From contig JBQTIR010000022.1 in assembly GCA_052387905.1 (NCBI GenBank), positions 25,889-89,888 of the forward strand: a stretch of 64,000 bases of DNA. The letters run 5' to 3'. The translations under genes were made by a program, and so were the position numbers. Of the stretch, positions 41,522-53,642 are shown piece by piece. The stretch comes from JBQTII01 sp052387905 (GTDB lineage: Bacteria > Actinomycetota > Actinomycetes > Sporichthyales > Sporichthyaceae). The notes under the pieces were generated by a model. It was not told the origin of the DNA and ran no database searches. It saw only the letters and a list, made by a program, of their open reading frames with translations. The first letter of the stretch is position 1, and every line of letters begins with the position of its first letter.

Positions 41522-41767
41522 ATGGCAGAGCAATTGGCACATCGGGATCTGCGCAATCGCAGCTCGGAGATCCTCCGTGCGGTGGCCCAGGGCGCTTCCT
41601 ACGAGATCACCAACCACGGCCAGGTTGTCGCGTTGCTGATCCCGGTGGGCGCGGAACCTATGAACGTGCGGCGAGCGGGCATCCGGAGAGGGTTTGGCGA
41701 GATCGTCGGGGCTTGCCGACCGGAACGGATCCAGGACGTGCTCGACGAGTTGCGGGCCGAGGGGTGA
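41522..41767 (+). CDS. Phd/YefM-type antitoxin
   Basis: 81 residues from ATG 41522 with GGGAGG upstream. The opening AHRDLRNRSSEILRAVAQGA and YEITNHGQVVALLIPV are the DNA-binding fold of Phd/YefM antitoxins. The C-terminal part (RPERIQDVLDELRAEG) should wrap the toxin. Its stop overlaps the toxin GTG, so the two are coupled. Autorepression is expected; a direct repeat GCTACG (41491-41496 and 41500-41505) upstream of the gene could be part of the operator. Confidence 0.9.
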   Translation: MAEQLAHRDLRNRSSEILRAVAQGASYEITNHGQVVALLIPVGAEPMNVRRAGIRRGFGEIVGACRPERIQDVLDELRAEG

Positions 41768-42156
41768 GGCATTACCTCGACACCTCGGCCGCCGCGAAGC
41801 TCCTCGTCGAAGAGACGGAGTCCACCCCGCTCAAGGATCATCTCGACGGACTTCCCGACGCCGACGAAGTGATGTCCGGTGCGCTACTCGAAACCGAGCT
41901 GCGTCGAATCGCCGTCCGCCTCGAGCTGGATCAGGCGACCGTCAGCGAGGTACTCAACCGCGTGGACCTCGTCGACCTGTCTCGTGCGGAGTTCCGGACC
42001 GCCGGTGTTCTCCCCGGCCCGAGCCTGCGCAGCCTGGACGCGCTCCATGTGGCTATGGCGCTGCGAATCGGAGCCGACGTGCTCGTCGCCTACGACCAGC
42101 GCCTGATCGCCGCGGCGCAGTCACTAGGTCTTGACGTGGTCTCTCCGGGGATCTGA
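41764..42156 (+). CDS. PIN-domain toxin ribonuclease (VapC-like)
   Basis: 130 residues, GTG start within the antitoxin stop. PIN-domain acidic residues are seen in YLDTSAAAKL (D5), LLETELRRIA, SLDALHVAMAL and VLVAYDQRLIAAA, enough for a Mg2+-dependent RNase site. VapC toxins cleave tRNA or rRNA. The pair is bounded by the intact MBL gene and a remnant of the same gene's 3' end, which implies arrival by insertion. Confidence 0.92.
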   Translation: MRHYLDTSAAAKLLVEETESTPLKDHLDGLPDADEVMSGALLETELRRIAVRLELDQATVSEVLNRVDLVDLSRAEFRTAGVLPGPSLRSLDALHVAMALRIGADVLVAYDQRLIAAAQSLGLDVVSPGI

Positions 42157-42209
42157 CGGAACGTCGTGCGCGTGGGTCTGCGCGCTCATGTGCGGTACCC
42201 GAATCCGCG

Positions 42210-42872
42210 CTACCAACCGCGGGCGCGCCACTCGGCCAGGGAGGCCCGTTCGGCACCGATCGTCGTGTCCCCGCCGTGGCCGGGGTACACCCAGGTCTCA
42301 TCGGGCAGCGCGGCGAAGAGCTTGGTCTCGACGTCGTCAATGAGGCGGGCGAAGTTGTCCTTGTCGCCGAAGGTGTTGCCGATTCCGCCCGGGAAGAGGC
42401 AGTCGCCGGTGAACAGGTGGGGTGGGCCGTCCGGGTCGGTGTAGAGCAGCGCGATGCTGCCGGGGGTGTGCCCGACCAGGTGGATCGCACGAAGGCTTGC
42501 CTCGCCGACGGTGATCGTGGCGCCGTCGCTCACGGGGGAGTCGGTGGGGGCGGGGATGCCCGGGGCGTCGTCGGTGTGCGCGACCGTGCGGGCACCGGTC
42601 GCCGCGACCACCTCGCCGAGCGCCTGCCAGTGGTCGTAGTGCTGATGGGTCGTCACCACGGTGGCGAGTGGCCCGTCCAGCATGCCGAGCAGGGTGTCGG
42701 CCTCGTTGGCGGCATCGATGAGGAGCTGCTCACCGGTCGCGGTACACCGCAGCAGGTAGCTGTTGTTGTTCATCGGTCCCACCGCGGCCTTGGTGATGAC
42801 GAGGCCGGGAAGCTCACGGACGTGGGGGCTGCCCCCGACCTCGACGTTGCCGGTGTAAGCAGGGCTGGCCAT
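42210..42872 (-). CDS. Metallo-beta-lactamase-fold hydrolase (glyoxalase-II-like)
   Basis: 220 residues with GAGGAG before ATG 42872. The metal site is complete: TTHQHYDHWQ (HxHxDH), HLVGHTPGSI, FTGDCLF and YPGHGGDT. These are the hydroxyacylglutathione hydrolase-type residues. Actinomycetes lack glutathione, so the substrate is more likely a mycothiol thioester or another small thioester. A diverged second copy of its C-terminal codons lies 0.74 kb away at 41409. Confidence 0.92.
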   Translation of the reverse strand: MASPAYTGNVEVGGSPHVRELPGLVITKAAVGPMNNNSYLLRCTATGEQLLIDAANEADTLLGMLDGPLATVVTTHQHYDHWQALGEVVAATGARTVAHTDDAPGIPAPTDSPVSDGATITVGEASLRAIHLVGHTPGSIALLYTDPDGPPHLFTGDCLFPGGIGNTFGDKDNFARLIDDVETKLFAALPDETWVYPGHGGDTTIGAERASLAEWRARGW

Positions 42873-42979
42873 GGCAAACTCCTCGCGCTCGTGTGCACCC
42901 CGGTGGGTCGGAGGCTTCCCAGACCGATTTTGCCTGCCCGAGGTATGTCCTCCTGCAGCGGACTGGAAAAGTCATGTAG

Positions 42980-44731
42980 ATGGGTGAACTTTCGGTGGAT
43001 CGAACAGCCCTGCACCGCTGGGTGTGCCGGGTCGCTGCGGTAGCGCTGGTCGCCGGCTCCGCCGGTCTCGGATTGCCTGCACCTGCCCGTGCAGCGTCCA
43101 TCACGTCCACGGTGACGATGGTCGGCGAGACCGGGGACTTCATCGCCGGAGGCACCAAGGCGTACTTCTGGCGCACGGGCCTGGACGACATTGACGTGAG
43201 CGCTGGTCCGACGGCCATCGAGGTCTTCGCCAAGGACCCGTCCTACACCGACTACTTCCGGTTCACGTTCGCTCCGGCCAAGGGCGAGACCTTCGCGACC
43301 GGCGTCTACGCCGGCGCCGAGCGCACCCCGTTTCGCGCCGACGGCAAGCCGGGCATCTCCATCTTCGGCAGCGGACGTGGCTGCAACGAGGTGGCGGGCA
43401 GCTTCGAGATTCTCGAGATGTCGCAGGACCTGAGCCGGCTGTGGATCGTGTTCGAACACCACTGCGAGAGCGCCACTGCGCCGGCTGCCTTCGGCGAGAT
43501 CCGCATCAACATGCCCGCAGATCCCGATCTGCTGGTGGCGCCGACCCGGGTGGACTGGCCGGAGCGGACCGTGTTCAGCGCCGGGCGCAGCGTGCCCGTC
43601 ACTCTGGTCAACACCGGCTCGAGCGAGGTCACGGTGTCCACACCCGTGCTGTCCGGTCCGGCCGCCGCCGATCACAGCGTCGAAGCGAACACATGCGAGA
43701 CGCTGATGCCGGGTTCGAGGTGTGTGGTGACGGTCAGTCAGCGTGCGCAGAGCAGCGGCCCACGCACGGCGCAGCTCAGCCTCGCGACCTCGGCCCGCGG
43801 TGCCCCGTTCCTGGTGGACCTGAGCGGTGAGGGGCTGATCGACCCGGCCTTCGCCGACACGGTTGGCGTTCCACCGGACCCGGTCGGCACACCCGCTTTC
43901 ACCGCAACCCTCGACGAGCTGGTGCTGACGTGGCAGAACCCCGCCAGCGTCGACTTCACGGAGACGGTGATCCGCCAGGCCGTCGGGAGGGTCCCGCCCG
44001 CGACGATCACCGACGGCGAGCAGGTCTACGCGGGCCGAGACTCCACGACGACCCTGACCGGTCTGGACCCCATCACCTACTCCTACTCGCTGTTTGCGCG
44101 CGACGTGGAGGGTTTGGTGGCCGAGCCCGCGACGCTCACGGTCGCCGCCGCCCGAATCACGCTGGCGTCAAGCCGGTCCTCGGTGGTGTACGGCGAGGCG
44201 GTCAAGCTCAGCGGCACCCTGACCGACGCCGTCACCGGTGAGCCGCTGGTGTTCCGCGAGGTGCGCATCCTGGCCTACGACCCGGTGACCGACGAGATCT
44301 TCGAGGCCGGTCTGGAACAGTCCGGGCTGGATGGGAAGTTCTCGCTGAAGGTGACCCCGGACCGCACCTATGAGTACGTCGCAATCTTCCCCGGGGACGA
44401 CAAGGGCATCGGCGGATTCAGCACACCCAAGACGATCCCGGTCAAGGCGTCGGTCGTTCTGCTGCCGGTGAAGAAGAAGGGCAAGCTGGGGACGGCGTTC
44501 GTCCTCGTCGGTGCTGCCGATCCGTTGTCGGTCTCGGTGCCCTACGTCCTGGAACGCCTGGTCAAGGGCAAGTGGAAGTCCGTGGAGAAGCGCAGCCCGA
44601 ACCGGGAGGGCATCACCAAGTTCAAGGTGAAGCCGGCCAGCAAGGGAAAGCACACCTACCGGGTCCGCCGCGGGGCTGTGCCCGGGGCCAAGGCCGGAAC
44701 GAGCAAGCCGGTGACCCTCACGGTCACGTAG
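42980..44731 (+). CDS. Secreted multi-domain protein with Ig/Fn3-like modules
   Basis: 583 residues. A signal peptide ends near residue 37 (LPAPARAAS). Next comes an unrecognised 140-residue domain, then a choice-of-anchor/ASPM-like Ig module (VTLVNTGSSEVTVSTPVLSG ... CVVTVSQ), an Fn3-like module (TATLDELVLTWQNPASVDFT), a bacterial Ig-like module (SVVYGEAVKLSGTLTDAVTG), and a Lys-rich C-terminal module ending YRVRRGAVPG. No catalytic residues were seen. It is probably a cell-surface adhesion or matrix protein. The 3' end overlaps the next gene on the other strand by 8 bp. Confidence 0.8.
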   Translation: MGELSVDRTALHRWVCRVAAVALVAGSAGLGLPAPARAASITSTVTMVGETGDFIAGGTKAYFWRTGLDDIDVSAGPTAIEVFAKDPSYTDYFRFTFAPAKGETFATGVYAGAERTPFRADGKPGISIFGSGRGCNEVAGSFEILEMSQDLSRLWIVFEHHCESATAPAAFGEIRINMPADPDLLVAPTRVDWPERTVFSAGRSVPVTLVNTGSSEVTVSTPVLSGPAAADHSVEANTCETLMPGSRCVVTVSQRAQSSGPRTAQLSLATSARGAPFLVDLSGEGLIDPAFADTVGVPPDPVGTPAFTATLDELVLTWQNPASVDFTETVIRQAVGRVPPATITDGEQVYAGRDSTTTLTGLDPITYSYSLFARDVEGLVAEPATLTVAAARITLASSRSSVVYGEAVKLSGTLTDAVTGEPLVFREVRILAYDPVTDEIFEAGLEQSGLDGKFSLKVTPDRTYEYVAIFPGDDKGIGGFSTPKTIPVKASVVLLPVKKKGKLGTAFVLVGAADPLSVSVPYVLERLVKGKWKSVEKRSPNREGITKFKVKPASKGKHTYRVRRGAVPGAKAGTSKPVTLTVT

Positions 44732-45599
44732 CCGGGCACCCGCTCTGGTCGGGCAGCAGGGGGCTGGCGTAGATCCGCCAGGTGCGCCCGCCCTCACTCC
44801 AATGGGTGGCCGCGTCCTCACCTCGTAGTGCGCCGCGCAGGGCCAGCGCGGCAGAATCGCCCAGCACCGTGCAGCCCGCGGCGCGGGCCAGTGCTGCCAG
44901 CTCGATGTCCCGGGCCGGCCAATCCTTGATCTCGGGGTCGATGCCGCCCCGTGCGGGGCGGACCGAGACCGCGAACCGGTCGGACTCCCACGGCGCCGGC
45001 GCGGAGACCCCGTCCGGTCCGGCGAGCGCGGGCAGGTCTCGCAACGCCGTGAGGAAGGCCTCCGCGCGTGCCCGGCGGTCGGCCACCGCGGGGCTGTCGC
45101 TCGCCCGCGGGCCGAAACCGCTGAACGAGCTGGTGTACGTCAGGTCATCGAGCGCCACGGAGATGACGGTGACGCCGGCATCGGGTTCGCTGGCGTCGCT
45201 GTAGCTGTTCTCCGCGAGGCCGGCGGCCCGTACCGCGGCGAGCAGGCGCCCCAGTGCCTCGGGGGTGAGCGTGCGCTGGGTGAGGCCGGGAAGCGCGGGT
45301 TCCTCGACGTCCTGCTGCGCGGCGCTCGGGTCGGCAGCGGGGTCCGGGACCGGGTCGATGACGGTGTCGAGGGTGAGCACCTGGCCGTCCCGATACACGG
45401 TGACCTCCGGTGGCGCGGCAACTCCGGCCGGAGTAAAACCGCCGTGCGTGGACACCCGCAGGGTCACTGTCTGCGGGGATTGGCTACCCAGCGGAGTGGG
45501 CGGCGCCGCAGCCAGCGCGCTCGGTGGGAGCAGGCTCACGCCGAGCACGGCAATCACCACCGCGACCAGGACCGTGACCGCGTTGCTCGGCCGCGTCAT
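44724..45599 (-). CDS. Secreted protein of unknown function coupled to the M4 protease
   Basis: 291 residues from ATG 45599, which overlaps the protease stop as ATGA. A signal peptide covers about residues 1-30 (VLVAVVIAVLGVSLL then ALAAAPP). The mature part has two acidic segments and a likely disulfide (GCTVLG, QSGCPAT). No family recognised. Coupling to the metalloprotease suggests a partner, inhibitor or substrate-guiding role, but this is inference. Confidence 0.78.
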   Translation of the reverse strand: MTRPSNAVTVLVAVVIAVLGVSLLPPSALAAAPPTPLGSQSPQTVTLRVSTHGGFTPAGVAAPPEVTVYRDGQVLTLDTVIDPVPDPAADPSAAQQDVEEPALPGLTQRTLTPEALGRLLAAVRAAGLAENSYSDASEPDAGVTVISVALDDLTYTSSFSGFGPRASDSPAVADRRARAEAFLTALRDLPALAGPDGVSAPAPWESDRFAVSVRPARGGIDPEIKDWPARDIELAALARAAGCTVLGDSAALALRGALRGEDAATHWSEGGRTWRIYASPLLPDQSGCPAT

Positions 45600-48139
45600 C
45601 GTCGCCGGTCCCGGACGGTGAACACCATGCGCTGGCGCGGGATTGCTTTTCCGTTCAGACGCCATCGCACATCCCCTGTGATCTTGCGGCCCTGGGCGAA
45701 GATGCGGTCGCCCTGCACCGGGATCCGGTCCACGAATCCACTACGCGGGTGTCGGACGACGATCTCGCCGAAGGCGAGTTCGTCACGGACCTTGAGGTCG
45801 AAGCTGACGCGCAGGCCGGGGCCGAAGGTGCCGGTGCCGGTGATCGCCCTGATCTTCCCGCCGCTGCGCCGCACCCGCAGGTCGCCGGTGCGCAAAGCGC
45901 TGCCCTCGGCGTAGCGCACCGCGCCCGTGCGCGAGATCCCGACGAGGTCCGCGGGCCCCGGCGATGCCCGCCGCGTGCCGGTCGCCGCCGAGCGGTCGTT
46001 GAAGGCGCGGCCTTCGTCGTCGAGCTCGCCGCCATCTCCCCGGTCATTGCTGGCACCCCTGTCTTTGATGGCACGGCCTTCGTCGTCGAGTTCCCCCGCG
46101 TCGGCGCGTGCCTGACGAGTGCTCAGCTTGACGGCGACGGTCCCGGTGTCGACGCCCCCGCGTCCGTCGCGCACCGTGTAGGTGAAGCGGTCGGTACCCC
46201 GCGCGGCCGGCTTGGCGCGGTAGGTACACACGCCGGCAGCGGTGCAGCGCACCTTGCCCTTGGTGCCGTTGGTCGCCGTCCCGAACGTCACGGCGTCGCC
46301 GTCGGGATCGATGGCGCCGCGCAGGACATTGAGCCGGGCGATCCCCTTCTGCGCACTCACCGCGCGATTGCGTGCCCGCGGCGCGAGATTGGGCTTGTCC
46401 GTGGCGCTCGCCTCGTAGTCCATCGCGGTGGCCGCGACCGCGTCGCTCACCTCCAGGCAGTCGGCGGCCGAGACCGGCGAGTCGGCCCCGAGGGGCGCGG
46501 TTCCGATCAGGTTCGCGCAACTCTGCACCAGGGCGTCGGCGAGGTCGTGGTAGCGGCTGAGCGGGCCGAGCAGACCGGCGGCGCGGTAGAAGATCGCAGC
46601 GGCCTTGGGAATGCCGATACCGGTGACCGACCGGCCTTGGAACTCCCCGCCGGCCGCGATGAGGTAGGCGGCCTTGTTTCCCACGCCACTGTTGACGTGC
46701 ACGCCGCAGTAGTCGTTCGCGACGCTGCACCTGATTCCGGCCGGGACGCTCAGGTACGCAGCGGAGAGCATCGAGTCGGGCTGGTCGAAGTCGGTCGGGC
46801 TGGCCAGACTGCGAATGGCGCCATCCTCCAGGCGCTCGCCGAGCAGCCAGCGCAGCGAAGGGTTGGCGTCGTCGGCGGCGTCGGTGGCCGGGTCGAGCAG
46901 GTCGATGAATTCCGCGAAGATGTCCGAGAGCGATTCGTTGATCGCGCCGCTCTGGTCGAGGTAGAACAACCTGGACATGCTCTGGGTGATGCCGTGCACG
47001 AGTTCGTGGAACACCACGTCGTCGGCCGCGTAGCCACTGCCGAACACGAGGGTGTCGATCCCGTCCCAGTACGCGTTCTGGTACGGGCACCTCGAGGTGG
47101 CGAACGGCTGGCAGTAGCGCACCACCGCCCGGTAGGGCTGGCCGGCGCCGTTCAGGCCGTCGCGGCCGAAGCGGGTGCGGAAGAAGGCATCGGCGGTGCC
47201 GAGGTGGTCGTAGACATCATCGATCGCGCTGATGCCTGAGGGTGCCTCACCTTCGGTGCGGTCGACATCGAGCAGGCACGTCGCCGGGAAGCCGCGACGG
47301 TTGTTGTTGTCGCAGACCCGACGATCCAGCGCGGCATGGACCCGTTCCAGGACGGCGAGCCGGCTGCCGGTGCCGGCATCGAGGAAGACGAACGCCGCCT
47401 GTGGTTCGCCTGCTCCGGCCCGCGCGACCGGCACCTGCCAGGCGAGGGTCGGTGCCGAGCTGCCGGAACGAGGGGCCAGGCCAGAATCGACGATCGAGAG
47501 TTCGGGCGCTCCGGCGGTGACCGGCGACGACGCGGGCAGGGACCACTCGCGGCGGGCGGCGGCCACGGCAAGGTCGCGGGCTCGGGCTGGGGTCACCGCC
47601 GCCTCGGTGCCGAGCCTCGGCCCGGGGAGCAGTTTCCCGGCCACCGTGGTGATCCCCCCGGTGGAGTCCAGGGCAAGCACGAGTTCGGCGCCGGTCACCG
47701 GGACCGCACCGTGGTACTGCGCGAAGCGCACGGTGGGGCTCGCGGCAGGTGCGCCGTGATTCGTTGTCGGGCGCAATTGCCCGGGCCGCACGCCGAACAC
47801 CGTCGAGTACCGCGCCAGGAACGCGTGCGCGGTCTGCGTCGGTGTGCCGGCGCTCCCCACCGGTGCCCGCCAGGCGGTGCCCGCCGGGAACCCGACGAAC
47901 CGCACCGCACCGGTGCTCGGCTCGGTGCGGATCGTGGTGGCACCCCCACCGATGCTGCGGAGCTCGGCGAGCAGCGTCTGCGGCGCCGGTCCGCGCGCAC
48001 CTGGAGCGGTTGCCACGGCGACGTCGGCCGACGCGTCCGGCGTGGCGGGGGCCAGCGGGGTGACCCCCGCGGTTAACGCGAGGCCGAGCGCGGCGACGCC
48101 GAGGGCGCGCCGGAGCCGGCGGTGGGTCGGGGCGAGCAC
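45596..48139 (-). CDS. Secreted M4-family (thermolysin-like) zinc metalloprotease with cadherin-like tail
   Basis: 847 residues from GTG 48139, with GGAAGG five bases upstream. A signal peptide is followed by an FTP/PepSY propeptide (about residues 40-200), then the catalytic domain. HELVH is at residues 378-382 with the third zinc ligand in INESLSDIFAEF. The substrate-side HVNSGVGNKAAYLIA is also present. A tandem-Ig/cadherin-like domain (VLRGAIDPDGDAVTFGTATN; YTVRDGRGGVDT) and a tail with two GELDDEGRA copies follow. It is exported and self-activated by propeptide removal. The upstream reading frame to 48361 is not supported. Confidence 0.92.
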   Translation of the reverse strand: MLAPTHRRLRRALGVAALGLALTAGVTPLAPATPDASADVAVATAPGARGPAPQTLLAELRSIGGGATTIRTEPSTGAVRFVGFPAGTAWRAPVGSAGTPTQTAHAFLARYSTVFGVRPGQLRPTTNHGAPAASPTVRFAQYHGAVPVTGAELVLALDSTGGITTVAGKLLPGPRLGTEAAVTPARARDLAVAAARREWSLPASSPVTAGAPELSIVDSGLAPRSGSSAPTLAWQVPVARAGAGEPQAAFVFLDAGTGSRLAVLERVHAALDRRVCDNNNRRGFPATCLLDVDRTEGEAPSGISAIDDVYDHLGTADAFFRTRFGRDGLNGAGQPYRAVVRYCQPFATSRCPYQNAYWDGIDTLVFGSGYAADDVVFHELVHGITQSMSRLFYLDQSGAINESLSDIFAEFIDLLDPATDAADDANPSLRWLLGERLEDGAIRSLASPTDFDQPDSMLSAAYLSVPAGIRCSVANDYCGVHVNSGVGNKAAYLIAAGGEFQGRSVTGIGIPKAAAIFYRAAGLLGPLSRYHDLADALVQSCANLIGTAPLGADSPVSAADCLEVSDAVAATAMDYEASATDKPNLAPRARNRAVSAQKGIARLNVLRGAIDPDGDAVTFGTATNGTKGKVRCTAAGVCTYRAKPAARGTDRFTYTVRDGRGGVDTGTVAVKLSTRQARADAGELDDEGRAIKDRGASNDRGDGGELDDEGRAFNDRSAATGTRRASPGPADLVGISRTGAVRYAEGSALRTGDLRVRRSGGKIRAITGTGTFGPGLRVSFDLKVRDELAFGEIVVRHPRSGFVDRIPVQGDRIFAQGRKITGDVRWRLNGKAIPRQRMVFTVRDRRR

Positions 48140-48414
48140 AGGTGCCTTCCGATCGAAGCGGGAATTGGCGTCCCCCGTCCGGTGTCTGGTGGGGACGCCG
48201 GGGCTGGTGGGTATTGGTGGGGACGCTAGGCACCCGGTCACCCTGCGCGCACGGACCTTGGTCCGTTCGAGTGGTTTCGTCCGGGAAGTTCGCGGAATGC
48301 CCATCGGTGCCCTGATGTAGCCCCGGTTGTCCACCTCGGCGGGCATTGTCGGTGGTGCCACCTACGATGACCGGGGTCCGAATTCGGGCGGATCCAGACT
48401 CATCAGGGGGTGCG
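48140..48414. other. Divergent intergenic region, protease / uvrA
   Basis: 275 bp. The stretch 48183-48230 is G/T-rich, with two diverged copies of GGTGGGGACGC about 36 bp apart. No LexA-type SOS box was recognised in front of uvrA. The uvrA ribosome site AGGGGG is at 48406-48411. Confidence 0.4.
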
Positions 48415-51369
<2,955 letters not shown>

Positions 51370-51419
51370 AGTGCAGGACAGGGCCCCGCGCCCGGCCCGC
51401 GAACGGATGGAGCACGCTC

Positions 51420-52247
51420 ATGGTGACGCCGCAGGACCCTGCCGACGTGGCCACCGAGCCCTCGCCCAGCACCCCAGGATCCGCTGACCCCGCCCGTCGG
51501 GTCTTGCTGCGAGGCGCCGCCGCGGTCGGGCTGGCCACCGCCGCGGGTATCCCGCTGGCGGCGTGCGGTTCGGACTCGGTGAACTCAGCCGGCACAGCGC
51601 CGGCGCCTGTCCCCAGCCTGCCGTCGAAGTCCGACGTGTTCCGCCGGACCGCGGAACCGCGCCCCGCGCGGACCCGGGCGGGGAGCCCGCAGGACGAGCG
51701 GGCCAAGGTGGAGGCAGCCAAGAAGGAGGCGAGCGCCAAGGCCGACCCCGTCGCCTCTAAGAACGCCCCGACGGATGCCCCGCCGGAGGTGGAGGTCGGA
51801 TCCCGGGCCTCGGGCGACCTGGCGACCGCCCGCAAGGGTGAGGCCGACGCCAAGGGTGACGGCAGGGGCACCGGAAAGGGCGAGGCAGCGGCAAAGGGTG
51901 AGGCAGAGCCCAAGGGGGGACGGGCGACCAAGACCCCCACGCCCGAGCCCACGCTGCCCCCGGGCGGCCTGGCGTTCACCTCGGACATTCCCGTCGGCGG
52001 CGGCAAGATCTTCGAAGACCAGAAGGTCGTCGTCACCCAGCCGACCAAGGGCACCTTCAAGGGCTTCAGCGCCACCTGCACCCACACCGGGTGCACCGTG
52101 GGATCGGTCACCGGCGGTTCGATCGTCTGCCCCTGTCACGGCAGCCGGTTCAGCATCGCCGACGGGATGGTCCAGGCCGGCCCCGCCGAAGCACCATTGC
52201 CGGTGGAGAAGATCACCGTCGCCGACGGGAGCATTCGGCGCGGCTGA
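51420..52247 (+). CDS. Tat-exported Rieske [2Fe-2S] lipoprotein, long linker
   Basis: 275 residues. The signal RRVLLRGAAAVGLATAAGIP with the following LAAC is a combined Tat and lipobox signal. A 130-residue Lys/Ala/Glu-rich low-complexity linker follows. The C-terminal 90 residues are a Rieske domain: CTHTGC and CPCHGSRF bind the [2Fe-2S] cluster. It is outside the cytochrome bc1 family, because no cytochrome b gene is near. It probably carries electrons in an oxidase- or dehydrogenase-linked chain at the membrane. Its final codons (KITVADGSIRRG) are duplicated in diverged form at 54369. Confidence 0.9.
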   Translation: MVTPQDPADVATEPSPSTPGSADPARRVLLRGAAAVGLATAAGIPLAACGSDSVNSAGTAPAPVPSLPSKSDVFRRTAEPRPARTRAGSPQDERAKVEAAKKEASAKADPVASKNAPTDAPPEVEVGSRASGDLATARKGEADAKGDGRGTGKGEAAAKGEAEPKGGRATKTPTPEPTLPPGGLAFTSDIPVGGGKIFEDQKVVVTQPTKGTFKGFSATCTHTGCTVGSVTGGSIVCPCHGSRFSIADGMVQAGPAEAPLPVEKITVADGSIRRG

Positions 52248-52349
52248 ATGTGACGGATGCCCGATTCGCCTGACTCCGCGGTGATACGGGAGTAATCTCC
52301 GGCTCGATGGCGGCCAGGGGAGGGCGCCGCGGTGATCCGGGGGGATGTC

Positions 52350-53642
52350 ATGACGGGGTTCAGCCACAGTGCGCGAGTGCGAATCATCAGTCTCACCACC
52401 GCAGGGGCGGTCGCCAGTGCGCTGGCCTTCTCGGTGGGAGGCGCCCCGCCGGCGTCGGCGAAGATCGCCGTGGGAAGCGCCTTCGACGCAGCGTGGGCGC
52501 TAGACCGCTTGCCGGCGTTCGCCACGATCCCGGACTCCCGCTCGCTGCTGGAGCCCGTGGTACTCAACGGCACGCTCACCGACCATGCCGGGAGGCCGAT
52601 GGCCGGTGCCCACCTGCTACTCGGGGCGTGGCCGAACCCTGAAACTTTGGAGAAGATGGCGGTTGGCTCGACCTTCGCTGTCGCGCCGGTGGCCCGTGCG
52701 GTCACCGATAACGCCGGTCGGTATGAACTGCGCGCCGCGGCGACCCCGTTGTTGCGCGCCCTGCAGGGGCGAGACGGGATCGATCTCGAGCTGAATGTCT
52801 TCCACCAGAACCGCCACCTGGTACATCTGACGCAAATCGGCCTCGATGACGGTCAATGGATCCGCCAGCTCGGTGCGGATCTGCTGGGCCCGGACGCCGA
52901 ACCCCTGGCGAGGACGCTGCTCGACGTGAAGGTCGACCCCCGGCGGGCGCCCCAGCTGCCGAATCCCTCGCTCGTGGCCAGCGCGCAGGACCACGTCTCT
53001 TTTCCAGAGTGTTCGGACTATCGAATCTTGCCTCCGCGCAGTGGCCCAGTCATTGTGGCGACGGCGATCGCGAACGACGGCGCTCGGATCGAGACCACCT
53101 ACTCAAGCTCCGCGTCGACCGAGATTGGGACCGGTGTCTCCTACGACGGCGGCGCGTCGTTCGGCCAGGAAGGGGCGCGATCGCGCTCGTCAACCTTCGA
53201 AGCGGATTTCGTCGATCGAGTGGCACCACGGAATGGACGGATTCATCGGGAGTACGTGATCAACTGGCGGCACGGCGTCCAAGACCGCCACTGCGCGTAC
53301 GATGATATCGGAAGCTACGAGGTGCAGGTGCTTACCAGTCCCGGTTTTGCGACCGGTGGCGTGGCGGACCGAGCCCGCAACAGAGACGACTTCCGCTGTG
53401 CGAGGAAGAACTCGGAGGATGTTCTCGCGAAATCAATATCCACCCACGAGGCGCGTGCTTACACGTACTCGTCCGGCTTCTCGATCAAGCCGTTGGGTGG
53501 AGTCGCCTTCGCGGGCACGACCCGCAGCGGATACAGCGAGGCAGTGCGAATTACCTTCCGATTCCCGGGGAACCGCGGCGAGTGGTGTGGTGACACCGAC
53601 GTCCCCGGTGCTCCCAATCAGCGTGTCCAGGCATTCAAGTGA
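52350..53642 (+). CDS. Secreted protein of unknown function (inserted cassette, gene 1)
   Basis: 430 residues from ATG 52350 (GGGGGGA upstream; GTG 52332 is an alternative). A signal peptide ends near residue 38 (PPASAKIAV). A short carboxypeptidase-regulatory-like beta module follows (LNGTLTDHAGRPMAGAHLLL ... VTDNAGRYELRA), then an unrecognised domain with several Cys (FPECSD, DRHCAYDD, FRCARK, EWCGDT). The DNA is visibly less GC-rich than its flanks. It overlaps the next gene by GTGA. The function is unknown; a surface-exposed role is likely. Confidence 0.75.
   Translation: MTGFSHSARVRIISLTTAGAVASALAFSVGGAPPASAKIAVGSAFDAAWALDRLPAFATIPDSRSLLEPVVLNGTLTDHAGRPMAGAHLLLGAWPNPETLEKMAVGSTFAVAPVARAVTDNAGRYELRAAATPLLRALQGRDGIDLELNVFHQNRHLVHLTQIGLDDGQWIRQLGADLLGPDAEPLARTLLDVKVDPRRAPQLPNPSLVASAQDHVSFPECSDYRILPPRSGPVIVATAIANDGARIETTYSSSASTEIGTGVSYDGGASFGQEGARSRSSTFEADFVDRVAPRNGRIHREYVINWRHGVQDRHCAYDDIGSYEVQVLTSPGFATGGVADRARNRDDFRCARKNSEDVLAKSISTHEARAYTYSSGFSIKPLGGVAFAGTTRSGYSEAVRITFRFPGNRGEWCGDTDVPGAPNQRVQAFK

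Noticed and set aside
51420..52247. Rieske gene as QcrA of the cytochrome bc1 complex
   Set aside because: There is no cytochrome b or c1 gene nearby and the N-terminus is a lipobox signal rather than the QcrA transmembrane helices.
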